Part shown: piece after piece, positions 1 to 7,495 of the stretch
Layout of the letters: the number at the start of each line of letters is the position of its first letter
Position numbering within the stretch: position 1 is the first letter of the stretch
Assembly (NCBI GenBank): GCA_002344895.1
Contig: DDUR01000060.1
Coordinates: 1-51,137 of the forward strand
Source: Ignavibacteria bacterium UBA2333
GTDB lineage: Bacteria; Bacteroidota; Ignavibacteria; Kapaibacteriales; Kapaibacteriaceae
DNA: 51,137 nt
Direction of reading: 5' to 3'
Made by a program: the position numbers and the translations under genes
The notes under the pieces: model-generated
Told to the model about the DNA's origin: nothing
Database searches by the model: none
Seen by the model: only the letters and a program-made list of their open reading frames with translations

Positions 1-90
1 TCCCGGCGGTTTCACCGCCGGCTGATATATCGTTGCCCTCCGGGGCAACCTGGCCTCTGATGCGCCCCGGAGGAGCGCTGTATATCAGCC
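1..90. repeat. Palindromic (REP-like) intergenic element
   Basis: The segment contains nested inverted repeats. There is a hairpin at 3-20 (CCGGCGG/CCGCCGG), a GC-rich inner pair (CCGGGGC near 40 against GCCCCGG at 64-70), and an outer pair GGCTGATATA (20-29) with TATATCAGCC (81-90). A short open frame through it is compositional and I do not call it a gene. The architecture resembles REP/RAYT-type dispersed palindromes; no transposase is in the window. The element is cut by the window edge, so its full extent is unknown. It lies downstream of the TonB receptor gene and could also act as a terminator or mRNA stabiliser. Confidence 0.55.
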
Positions 91-167
91 CAGCATCGGC
101 CAGCGTCAGCCAGCATCGGCCAGCGTCACCCAGCGTCAGCCAGCGTCAGCCAGCGTCGGCCAGCGTC
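91..167. repeat. 10-bp tandem repeat array (CAGCGTCAGC-type)
   Basis: About seven and a half imperfect copies of a 10-bp unit CAGCRTCRGC run head to tail directly after the palindromic element. The last unit supplies the stop codon of the TonB receptor gene (TCA on plus, 166-168). There are no spacers of CRISPR length. The array is of the microsatellite type that varies by slippage, so copy number may differ between strains. Confidence 0.8.
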
Positions 168-2556
168 AAAACGTCAATCGAAACGTTGGAACCGGGAAAA
201 ATCCTTGTTGATATTCCGTTGTTAAACCACCCGTGCGGCGGTTAAACGATTGTACAAACACATTTTTGTTATTTGTTGCGTTCTGGAGATCGACCGAGAA
301 CTCCATGGTTGCTCCTGCAAATTCCATTCGATACGCAATACGAACGTCGAGTCGGAAGTAGGGTGTTTGTTGTTCGGAATATGCGCGGGATTCATCAAAG
401 ATGGTGCGGCCCGCGGCGGCCGATGCAACAAGATCAATTGGCGTAAGGTACCGTCCACCCGTTGTGGAGAGTTTGATGTTCAACGCCAGTACGTCATCAT
501 CTCCAATGGAGAATTCCTTGCCGCCGAGTATGTTCACAACGTAACGTGTGTTAAACGCCGTATTGCGTTCGACGCCATCACTTCCCGTATACTTTGAATC
601 AAAGAGTGATGTTGTGACAAGAAAATAGTATCCGTCACCAAAGAACTTTTCCAGTGTGAACTCGGCACCAACGTTGCGGCCAGTACCGTTTGAGATGAGA
701 TCGGCACGATTACTGGGTGCAAAGTCATTCCCGGTGTTGATTGCCGAAAAACTTGAAGGAGTACGCTCGACAGGTACATCAAAGAGTGACTGATAGTAAG
801 CTTCTACTCGCAATCGAAGGTCTGAGAGCGGGAACCAGTCCGTACCAGCAACAACGTGATGACTTCGTGTAAATCCAAGGTTCAGGTTTTCCGATCTGCC
901 ATCGGCAGACCGAACGTTGTAGGTATAGATGTTCTGAGCTTGTGAGTGCAGACCGTATCCCACGTTCACGCTGAGGGACGGTGCGAGAATGTAGGAGATA
1001 CCTATCCGAGGCTCAACTGCAACGGCATCTCCTATCGTGAGGTACTGTGCGTGTAAACCAGCATTCATTGTGAGATCTTCTGTGACGCGCAGTTTGTATT
1101 GTGCGTACGCCTGACCAAGGGTCGATGATGATTCGCTGTCAACAAAGGTCCGATCATCAGGTTGATCGATGTTGTCGCGACGGTATAAATCGTACGTTGT
1201 ACGATCGACAAAGAATCCTCCAACAATCGACGAAGTATTTGAGAGTTTATGTCGGATACTTCCCGCTGCCGACAATCGTAGTGTTGATAACGATTGTGTT
1301 TCATCACGATAGGAAAGTCGTGTTACAGGATCGATAGAGTCACCATCATACCGTTCCGACGTTCCGGCAACACCGAGGAGAACCTTTAGATACGTGTTCT
1401 CATCGAGAGTTCGATCATATGCCAGACCTGCCCAACCAGTCTTATAGTCCACAGCTATGTTCCGATCTGGATCACCATAAAGATCAACTTCATTCGTGTC
1501 GGCCTCGTTACCCAGGAACGTTACATCGCTTGCACCACCAGTTCCAAACAGTGTGAGTGATGAAGCATCATCAAGTTTTGTCACAACCTTAAAGTTTGCA
1601 TCCTGATAGTCCGGAACCGCAGATCCCGATCCAAAGTTGATGCCGAGCGCTTTGAAGATTCCAAGTGTAGAGTACCGGTAGTTCACGAGGTAGGAACTGC
1701 CTTCCCACGTTGGTCCTTCAGCACCAAACTCAAATCCGTTAAATCCGATTTGACCAACAAACTCGTGGCGGTCCGTATTCCCCTTCCGCATCTGTAGGTC
1801 GAATGCCCCGCTGATGGCATTACCATACATAGCTGGAAAGGCACTTGTCATAAAGTCGGACTTGTCGAGTACGTTGTTGTTGAGCATACTAACCGGACCA
1901 CCCGTACTTCCGAGTGATCCAAAGTGGTTTGGATTCGGAATGATCATACCTTCCATCATCCACAACATTCCTGCTGGAGAGTTACCACGAACGACGATGT
2001 CATTCCGTGAGTCATTCGCACCTACAACTCCAGCAAAGTTTTGAGCCATACGCGAGGGATCACCCAATGCGCCGGCATATCGTTTTGTATCCTCAAGATT
2101 AAACGCTCGTCCGCTAACGGTTGCGTACTCATTGTTTGTTGTACCAACGTCCTTAGCTCGTTCGTAGACGACCTCAACATCAGCAGTTTGAGAAAATGCT
2201 TCATTAAGTGTGATGGTGAGAACAACTTCTTTACCTGATGTGACGAGTACATTATCGTTCACATAGGGATCGTATCCGATACTTGCTATCGAAATCGTGT
2301 GACGGCCCAGATCAATACCAGCGATCTTAAAGCTACCATCCCGCTGAACGATTGCCCCTTTTGGCCCCTTACCATCAATCATAACCGTTACGCGCGCACC
2401 AGGAATCGGAGCGTTACTTATCGCGTCAATCACTGTTCCACGCACAACCTGTGTACGTCCTGCAGTATCTACGGGGGAAGGGGCAAAGGGGCTTGCCTGT
2501 TGTTTGGCAAAGCCAAGACCAAACAGAAGTGTCAGGAGGAAAACGAAACGTGTCAT
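166..2556 (-). CDS. TonB-dependent outer-membrane receptor with carboxypeptidase-regulatory-like domain
   Basis: The 796-residue protein starts with a signal peptide (about residues 1-20). A CarboxypepD-reg-like beta-sandwich follows (about 37-115; VVRGTVIDAISNAPIPGARV), then a TonB plug (about 150-260; GVVGANDSRNDIVVRGNSP) and a long beta-barrel ending in an aromatic residue (TFRLTF). The family imports large or scarce nutrients across the outer membrane using TonB-ExbBD energy. The substrate cannot be read from sequence and no SusD-like partner is adjacent. The Crp/Fnr gene lies 73 nt upstream on the same strand. The stop codon falls in the tandem-repeat array, so the extreme C-terminus is next to an unstable sequence. 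Confidence 0.9.
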   Translation of the reverse strand: MTRFVFLLTLLFGLGFAKQQASPFAPSPVDTAGRTQVVRGTVIDAISNAPIPGARVTVMIDGKGPKGAIVQRDGSFKIAGIDLGRHTISIASIGYDPYVNDNVLVTSGKEVVLTITLNEAFSQTADVEVVYERAKDVGTTNNEYATVSGRAFNLEDTKRYAGALGDPSRMAQNFAGVVGANDSRNDIVVRGNSPAGMLWMMEGMIIPNPNHFGSLGSTGGPVSMLNNNVLDKSDFMTSAFPAMYGNAISGAFDLQMRKGNTDRHEFVGQIGFNGFEFGAEGPTWEGSSYLVNYRYSTLGIFKALGINFGSGSAVPDYQDANFKVVTKLDDASSLTLFGTGGASDVTFLGNEADTNEVDLYGDPDRNIAVDYKTGWAGLAYDRTLDENTYLKVLLGVAGTSERYDGDSIDPVTRLSYRDETQSLSTLRLSAAGSIRHKLSNTSSIVGGFFVDRTTYDLYRRDNIDQPDDRTFVDSESSSTLGQAYAQYKLRVTEDLTMNAGLHAQYLTIGDAVAVEPRIGISYILAPSLSVNVGYGLHSQAQNIYTYNVRSADGRSENLNLGFTRSHHVVAGTDWFPLSDLRLRVEAYYQSLFDVPVERTPSSFSAINTGNDFAPSNRADLISNGTGRNVGAEFTLEKFFGDGYYFLVTTSLFDSKYTGSDGVERNTAFNTRYVVNILGGKEFSIGDDDVLALNIKLSTTGGRYLTPIDLVASAAAGRTIFDESRAYSEQQTPYFRLDVRIAYRMEFAGATMEFSVDLQNATNNKNVFVQSFNRRTGGLTTEYQQGFFPVPTFRLTF

Positions 2557-2629
2557 CGGTGGTTCGGCATGTAGTGGTGAAACCGATGCGAACTTCGTTA
2601 CGAGGGCGTATGCAATGCCTTGACGTAGA

Positions 2630-3250
2630 TCAAGAAGTTCGACCGGGCTTTACCGTGAGGCGGCGCCGAATACGTGACAAGGCCTCAGGTGTTACACCGA
2701 GGTAGGTAGCAATAAGGTAGAGTGGCACTCTGTTAATGATATCGGGCTGATCAGCCAGAAGTTCGATATAGCGCTGTTCGGCCGTTGAACTAATGAGAGA
2801 TTCATTCCGATACGAAACGACCATAAAGAGTGACTCGGCAACCTTTCGTCCGAGTCTGTCAGCTCCGGGTACTGATTCATACAATTGATGAAGTGTATCA
2901 TAGTTCATCGTCAACACAGTGGATTGTTCCAACGCAAGCAGGTCAACTTCACTCGAAGTGCGACGAAGGAAACTTCCATAATCGGTGATCAAGCCACCTG
3001 CTGACACAAATTTTAGTGTTGACATCTTGCCGTCGATTTCGAAATACATATGGAGCAGACCCGAGGCAACGAAGTATATCTCGTCACAGCGAGACCCCGT
3101 AGTGAGACAACGCTCACCTTTGTCAACAAACATCCCTACATGCGACCGTCGTAAAGCCTCTTCAAGTTCTGGGGTCAACGGCATAAACCGACGGTAGGCA
3201 TGAACCAGTGCCTCTAGGTCTGCTTCAGATGGAGGGTATCGACGTCCCAT
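2630..3250 (-). CDS. Crp/Fnr family transcriptional regulator
   Basis: The 206-residue protein has an N-terminal cyclic-nucleotide-binding-type beta-roll (about 25-145; CDEIYFVASGLLHMYF, FVSAGGLITDYGSF) and a C-terminal winged-helix region (about 165-200; VPLYLIATYLGVTPEALSRI). This is the usual arrangement of Bacteroidota Crp-like regulators. There is no Fnr-type four-cysteine cluster, so oxygen sensing by an Fe-S cluster is unlikely, and the effector is unknown. It starts 3 nt after the upstream permease stops and lies before the TonB receptor, so it could control either. Confidence 0.88.
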   Translation of the reverse strand: MGRRYPPSEADLEALVHAYRRFMPLTPELEEALRRSHVGMFVDKGERCLTTGSRCDEIYFVASGLLHMYFEIDGKMSTLKFVSAGGLITDYGSFLRRTSSEVDLLALEQSTVLTMNYDTLHQLYESVPGADRLGRKVAESLFMVVSYRNESLISSTAEQRYIELLADQPDIINRVPLYLIATYLGVTPEALSRIRRRLTVKPGRTS

Positions 3251-3253
3251 GTT

Positions 3254-4636
3254 TTACGATGATCGGCGTGTCCAAACGTAGTATACAGGCCACCCAAGAG
3301 CAACAATGCCGAGTCCTGGCCACGTATAACCTGGTTTATATATCAACAGGACAACGCAAATGAAGGCAGCTCCTGCGATATACATTGCTGGCAAGACTGG
3401 ATAACCCGCTGCACGGATAGGACGTTCCCGAAGAGGCTGTGTGGAGCGCAGTCGGAAGATGCCGGCAATCGTGAGTATGTAGAATACGAGTACTGCAAAG
3501 ATCACATAGTCGAGCAAGTTGCTATACGAACCACTCAAACATAACAGCGATGCCCATACGGCCTGGATACGCAGCGACGTTGAGGGCACTCCAGCATCAT
3601 TAAGTTTTGCTGCCGATTTGAAGAACAGCCCATCAACAGCCATGGCATAGTAGGCGCGTGAGCCGCTGAGAATGAGGCCATTATTACAACCGAAGGTTGA
3701 GACCATAATCAGAGCAGACATGATGTAAAGCCCGATATCACCAAACATCACGTCAGCAGCAGCAGCTCCCACACGATCCGATGTTGCGTGTGAGATTCCT
3801 CGAGCAATTGTTGACAACCCTTCGGGGTCGCCACGTAACGGTAACACCGAAAGATAGGCTACGTTACACAGCAGATACAGAAGTGTAACCAGGGCAACAC
3901 CACCGAGCAATGCACGAGGAATTGTACGTTCCGGATTCTTAACCTCTGCCGCGGCAAACGTGATGTTGTTCCAGGCATCACTAGAAAAGAGGCTGCCTAC
4001 CATGGCAACCGCTACTGCAAGGAGTACGGAGAGTCCATGTACATCCATCGACGGTGTCCACGCTGACTCTCCACCGGTTGTAAACGTTGCTACATTGAGC
4101 TGAAATGCTTCACTACCCCACCCTACAGCGATACCGATAAGGGCGAGAGCAATGACGCTGACAATCTTTGTTGTTGTGAATGTATTCTGTACGAGTTTAC
4201 CAATACGTACTCCGCGTACATTGATCTCCGTTAACACCACAATGCTGAGAATGGCGACGAACGGTGTAACGGCCTCACTGTATGGCACAAAGACGGCCGT
4301 GTACTTGGCAAAGGCCATAGCAACAGCTGCAATGGTTCCAGTCTGAATAACCGTAAAAAGTGTCCAACCGTACAGGAATCCGGCAAGTCTGCCAAACGAC
4401 TCACGGAGATACACGTACTGTCCGCCTGCCTGCGGAAACAATCCGGCAAGCTCCCCATAGGATGCGGCTGCAATCAGCGTCAGCATACCTGTGACAATCC
4501 AGGCAACAAGAACGAGTAGGGGTGATCCAAGCGTTCGTGCTATGTCTGCACTGACAATAAAGACGCCGGACCCAATCATGGATCCGGCGACAATCATCGT
4601 TGCATCAAATGGGCCAAGTGACCGACGAAAACTCAT
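3254..4636 (-). CDS. APC-superfamily amino acid permease
   Basis: The protein has about 460 residues and 12 predicted hydrophobic segments, beginning MSFRRSLGPFDATMIV with the APC hallmark GSMIGSGVFIVSADI in the first helix. The family moves amino acids or polyamines across the inner membrane by proton symport or exchange. I chose the ATG at 4636, not an in-frame start further upstream, because it overlaps the stop of the preceding permease (ATGA) and places the first helix at the usual distance from the N-terminus. It forms a tandem pair with that permease. Substrate is unknown. Confidence 0.88.
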   Translation of the reverse strand: MSFRRSLGPFDATMIVAGSMIGSGVFIVSADIARTLGSPLLVLVAWIVTGMLTLIAAASYGELAGLFPQAGGQYVYLRESFGRLAGFLYGWTLFTVIQTGTIAAVAMAFAKYTAVFVPYSEAVTPFVAILSIVVLTEINVRGVRIGKLVQNTFTTTKIVSVIALALIGIAVGWGSEAFQLNVATFTTGGESAWTPSMDVHGLSVLLAVAVAMVGSLFSSDAWNNITFAAAEVKNPERTIPRALLGGVALVTLLYLLCNVAYLSVLPLRGDPEGLSTIARGISHATSDRVGAAAADVMFGDIGLYIMSALIMVSTFGCNNGLILSGSRAYYAMAVDGLFFKSAAKLNDAGVPSTSLRIQAVWASLLCLSGSYSNLLDYVIFAVLVFYILTIAGIFRLRSTQPLRERPIRAAGYPVLPAMYIAGAAFICVVLLIYKPGYTWPGLGIVALGWPVYYVWTRRSS

Positions 4637-6090
4637 GCCTGTCCTTCGGCCTGCCGTACCTTGGAGCGGTGAATACTGTACGAGTAGTAGATCACCTGAC
4701 CAATAACGAGCCATCCAACAAGTCGTGCAAAATGATGCCAGTCACTCACACAGAGTGAAACCAGCAATGCACCGCACGATAAAATTCCGAGGACTGGTAC
4801 AAGGGGCACAAGGGGCGTCTTAAAGGGACGTTCGCGATTCGGCTCCTTATACCGTAGAATCAGAACGGCGGCACAAACAACGACGAAGGCAAAGAGTGTA
4901 CCTACGGACGTCATTTCACCAACAAGGGCAATAGGTGCAAGGCCTGCAAATCCTGCTACAACAAAGGCAAACAGGATGTTCGATTTCCACGGTGTCTTGT
5001 ATCTGGGATGTGATTCACTGAACAGTTTCGGAAGCAGTCCATCCTTGGACATGGTAAAGAACACGCGTGACTGACCAAGAAGCATCACGAGGATTACAGA
5101 TGAATATCCAGCGAGAATGGCAAGATTAATTGCTGGTCCCAACCATGTCACACCCATCTTCTCGATGGCAACGGCAACCGGTGCGGCAGCACCCTTAAAC
5201 TCCGTGTAATTCGCAACGCCCGTCATGACGAAGCTGAAGAGGACGTAGAGAATAGTACAGACGACGAGGGAGCCGAGGATACCAATCGGCATGTCCTTTT
5301 GCGGATTTCGAGCTTCTTGCGCAGCGGTCGAAACAGCGTCAAAGCCGATAAAGGCAAAGAATACCATTCCAGCAGCTTTAAGGATACCACTAAAGCCAAA
5401 ATGTCCAAACGAACCTGTGTTATCAGGAATAAATGGTGTGTAGTTGTCTGCGTTGATGTAGGCAAAGCCGAGTCCAATGAAGATGAGGACAACAGATACC
5501 TTCAGAGCAACTACAAAGGCGTTCGCCCTGGCGGATTCCTGAATTCCTCGGATAAGCAAGAGCGAAACGAGGAAGACAATTATCATAGCCGGGAGATTCA
5601 CAATGCCGGTCTCTGCTGCACCTTCCGGAGTCTGCCAATACGACATAGATATTGCCGTTGGCAAGGTAATATTAAAATGTGCAAGAAACTTTGCCAGGTA
5701 GGCCGACCACGAAACGGCAACCGTCGAGGCACCTACGGCATATTCGAGGACAAGGTCCCAGCCAATAATCCAGGCGAATGTCTCACCAAGAGTTGCATAT
5801 GCATAGGTGTAGGCACTACCTGCAACAGGAATCATGGCTGCGAACTCTGCGTAACACAGACCTGCAAACGCACAGCCGATGGCAGCAATGATAAACGAGA
5901 TGGACACGGCTGGTCCAGCATGTTCTGCGGCAGCAATCCCTGTTAACGAAAACAGCCCAGCTCCGATAATGGCACCAATACCGAGATTAACGAGGTTCAT
6001 GGGGCCGAGCGTTCGTTTGAGCTCGGACGAATGCACCGCGTCACTTTGGAGTTTCGAAATGTCCTTGCGGTGCTTTAGTTCGAATGGCAT
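4633..6090 (-). CDS. APC-superfamily amino acid permease (cationic amino acid transporter/YfnA-like)
   Basis: The protein of about 485 residues is an integral membrane permease. Its first helix carries LGIGAIIGAGLFSLTGIAA and it shows the CAT-family signature CYAEFAAMIPVAGSAYTYAY. The family imports basic or other amino acids. The start is set at 6090 because GGGGA lies 8 nt upstream of that ATG; an upstream in-frame extension has no ribosome site. Its stop overlaps the start of the second permease. It is transcribed divergently from the peroxiredoxin gene, with about 145 nt between them for promoters. Confidence 0.88.
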   Translation of the reverse strand: MPFELKHRKDISKLQSDAVHSSELKRTLGPMNLVNLGIGAIIGAGLFSLTGIAAAEHAGPAVSISFIIAAIGCAFAGLCYAEFAAMIPVAGSAYTYAYATLGETFAWIIGWDLVLEYAVGASTVAVSWSAYLAKFLAHFNITLPTAISMSYWQTPEGAAETGIVNLPAMIIVFLVSLLLIRGIQESARANAFVVALKVSVVLIFIGLGFAYINADNYTPFIPDNTGSFGHFGFSGILKAAGMVFFAFIGFDAVSTAAQEARNPQKDMPIGILGSLVVCTILYVLFSFVMTGVANYTEFKGAAAPVAVAIEKMGVTWLGPAINLAILAGYSSVILVMLLGQSRVFFTMSKDGLLPKLFSESHPRYKTPWKSNILFAFVVAGFAGLAPIALVGEMTSVGTLFAFVVVCAAVLILRYKEPNRERPFKTPLVPLVPVLGILSCGALLVSLCVSDWHHFARLVGWLVIGQVIYYSYSIHRSKVRQAEGQA

Positions 6091-6234
6091 GGAGTATTCC
6101 CCGGTTGAACGGAATTCCTGTCGCAAAGGGCGCAATATAGTCGGTACATCTGCACGTACGGCCTCTTGGTAACGTGGTAGTCGCTAAGTTCGCACGCGAA
6201 TTTTCCCCAACCACAGCAATCCTCGGAGTTTTCC

Positions 6235-6705
6235 ATGGCCCTCGCACTTGGCACGTCAGCCCCCGACTTTACACTTCTCGACGGATCGATGCAACCCGTC
6301 AGTCTCTCGTCATACCGCGGCAAGAAGGTTGTCCTTGCCTTCTTCCCAGCCGCCTTTACTGGCGTTTGTAAGGCAGAACTCTGCTCATTCCAAACAGCCG
6401 TACAACGACTGAACGGCATGAACGCACAAGTCCTCGCCGTATCGGCAGATCTTCCCTTTGCCAATAAGGCCTTTGGTGAGGCAAATGGACTAACGTTCCC
6501 TGTACTGTCCGACTGGAATCTTGCGACGATTAACGCCTACAACGTACCGTTCGAAAACTTCGCCGGAATACCTGGACTTACACGGAGCGAACGTGCAACG
6601 TTTGTGATTGATGCCGAGGGCGTTATCCGCCACGTCCACGTTACAGAGAACCCTGGTGTCGAGCCGAACTACGACGAGATTTACGACGCCGTCGAGAAGA
6701 TCTAA
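6235..6705 (+). CDS. Peroxiredoxin (AhpC/TSA, Bcp/AhpE-like)
   Basis: This 156-residue thioredoxin-fold peroxidase reduces hydrogen peroxide and organic peroxides in the cytoplasm. The active-site motif PAAFTGVCKAELC gives peroxidatic Cys45 and a second cysteine, Cys50, five residues later, the spacing seen in atypical two-cysteine Bcp-type enzymes. APDFTLLDG near the N-terminus and the late DxEGVIRHVHV strand fit the family. GGAG lies about 7 nt before the ATG. The gene stands alone and is followed by a hairpin terminator. Confidence 0.93.
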   Translation: MALALGTSAPDFTLLDGSMQPVSLSSYRGKKVVLAFFPAAFTGVCKAELCSFQTAVQRLNGMNAQVLAVSADLPFANKAFGEANGLTFPVLSDWNLATINAYNVPFENFAGIPGLTRSERATFVIDAEGVIRHVHVTENPGVEPNYDEIYDAVEKI

Positions 6706-6738
6706 AGTATCGAACGGTACAATCAGCTATAAACGACT

Positions 6739-6771
6739 CGGCCCACTCGTAAGAGCGGGCCGTTCCGTTTT
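6739..6771 (+). terminator. Rho-independent terminator-like hairpin after the peroxiredoxin gene
   Basis: A 10-bp stem with one mismatch (6739-6748 with 6753-6762) and a 4-nt loop is followed by a T-rich run (TTCCGTTTT). It lies 33 nt after the peroxiredoxin stop codon. Confidence 0.7.
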
Positions 6772-6848
6772 CGTGGCTCTTCCCACAAAGAGCTTCACGA
6801 GGTTCCTCTTTATGCTGCATGCCCCCCGGCATGCGTTTGGTGGGCTCG

Positions 6849-7226
6849 TTATGATTTGTCGCCGCCGGACGTTGTCTTCCGCGGCCGACCGTAACGACGT
6901 TCGGACTTCCTCTTCATACCGAGCTTCGTGATTTCATCAGAATCGTCACCGTATTGGGCAACAACCTGAACCTTGGCGCCAAGAACAAGGTCGTGAAAAC
7001 GCCATTCGCTTTGAATGGCAGCTTCGCGAGCTCTTGTTACGGCCTCCAAGGCCTTCTGCTCTGCTGCTAACGCCTCCGCCATCGCCTTTTCCGCTTCCCG
7101 CAACTTGGCCGCAGTGAAGTCCGGATTCGCAGGATTATAATCCTTCAGTGACAAGACAGCTTGTACAATCTGTCTGTCCTTCTTCAGGATTCCCTGTGAG
7201 ACCCGTGCATTCTTGCGTTTCGCCAT
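6849..7226 (-). CDS. Conserved small coiled-coil protein of unknown function
   Basis: The 125-residue soluble protein starts MAKRKNARVSQGILKK. An alanine/glutamate-rich central helix (about 43-75) looks like a coiled coil and is followed by RFHDLVLGAKVQVVAQYG, and the C-terminus is basic and glycine-rich (YGRPRKTTSGGDKS). I have a loose memory of similar hypothetical proteins with an A-K-Q-V-x-A-Q-(F/Y)-G-D-D-S-D segment in cyanobacteria and Bacteroidota, with no known role. The basic ends suggest nucleic-acid contact, which is inference. A full Bacteroidota-type promoter lies 87 nt upstream. Confidence 0.75.
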   Translation of the reverse strand: MAKRKNARVSQGILKKDRQIVQAVLSLKDYNPANPDFTAAKLREAEKAMAEALAAEQKALEAVTRAREAAIQSEWRFHDLVLGAKVQVVAQYGDDSDEITKLGMKRKSERRYGRPRKTTSGGDKS

Positions 7227-7495
7227 GGTTTCGGATTCCCCGAAGCGGTTTCGCTGCTCGTGTTTTGCTGCATGCCTGGCGTGTTTCGTCGGCGCTGAAC
7301 GTCGTTACGACGCAAACATACGAGATTCTGCACATGCACAAAATACTTTCGACACCGTCATAAAAGATTTTTTCCACAGCCCGATAGTGTTCCGCAGCGT
7401 CAGAATAGTACATGACAGTCACCCGAAGGTGTTCGACACGTGCTGTTGCCCCATATGCCCCTTACCGATGTCATTCATACACGTCGGAACGTCAT
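7227..7495. other. Intergenic stretch with promoter and one GGGGC-run doublet
   Basis: This 269-nt gap lies upstream of the small coiled-coil gene and downstream of the beta-helix gene. It holds the promoter at 7313-7343 and a GCCCC/GCCCC doublet at 7448-7463 (see findings). I see no RNA gene or convincing terminator. Confidence 0.5.
7313..7343 (-). promoter_or_regulatory. Bacteroidota-type sigma promoter (-33 TTTTG, -7 TATGTTTG)
   Basis: On the minus strand TTTTG (7339-7343) is followed after 18 nt by TATGTTTG (7313-7320), preceded by CG. This matches the TTTG/TAnnTTTG layout of primary-sigma promoters in Bacteroidota. It would drive the small coiled-coil gene (start 7226) with a leader of about 80 nt. 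Confidence 0.6.

Noticed and set aside
91..167. Possible CRISPR array
   Set aside because: The 10-bp units are contiguous with no unique spacers and there are no cas genes.
33..245. Short plus-strand open frame of repeated SVSQ/PAS residues
   Set aside because: It is the translation of the palindrome and the 10-bp tandem array, with no ribosome site and overlapping a clear gene.
2473..2492. Intramolecular G-quadruplex
   Set aside because: Three G-runs are close together, but a four-run arrangement with short loops is not present here or at the other doublets.
5299..5946. 215-codon open frame opposite the second permease
   Set aside because: It is antisense to a clear membrane transporter and its translation has no family features.
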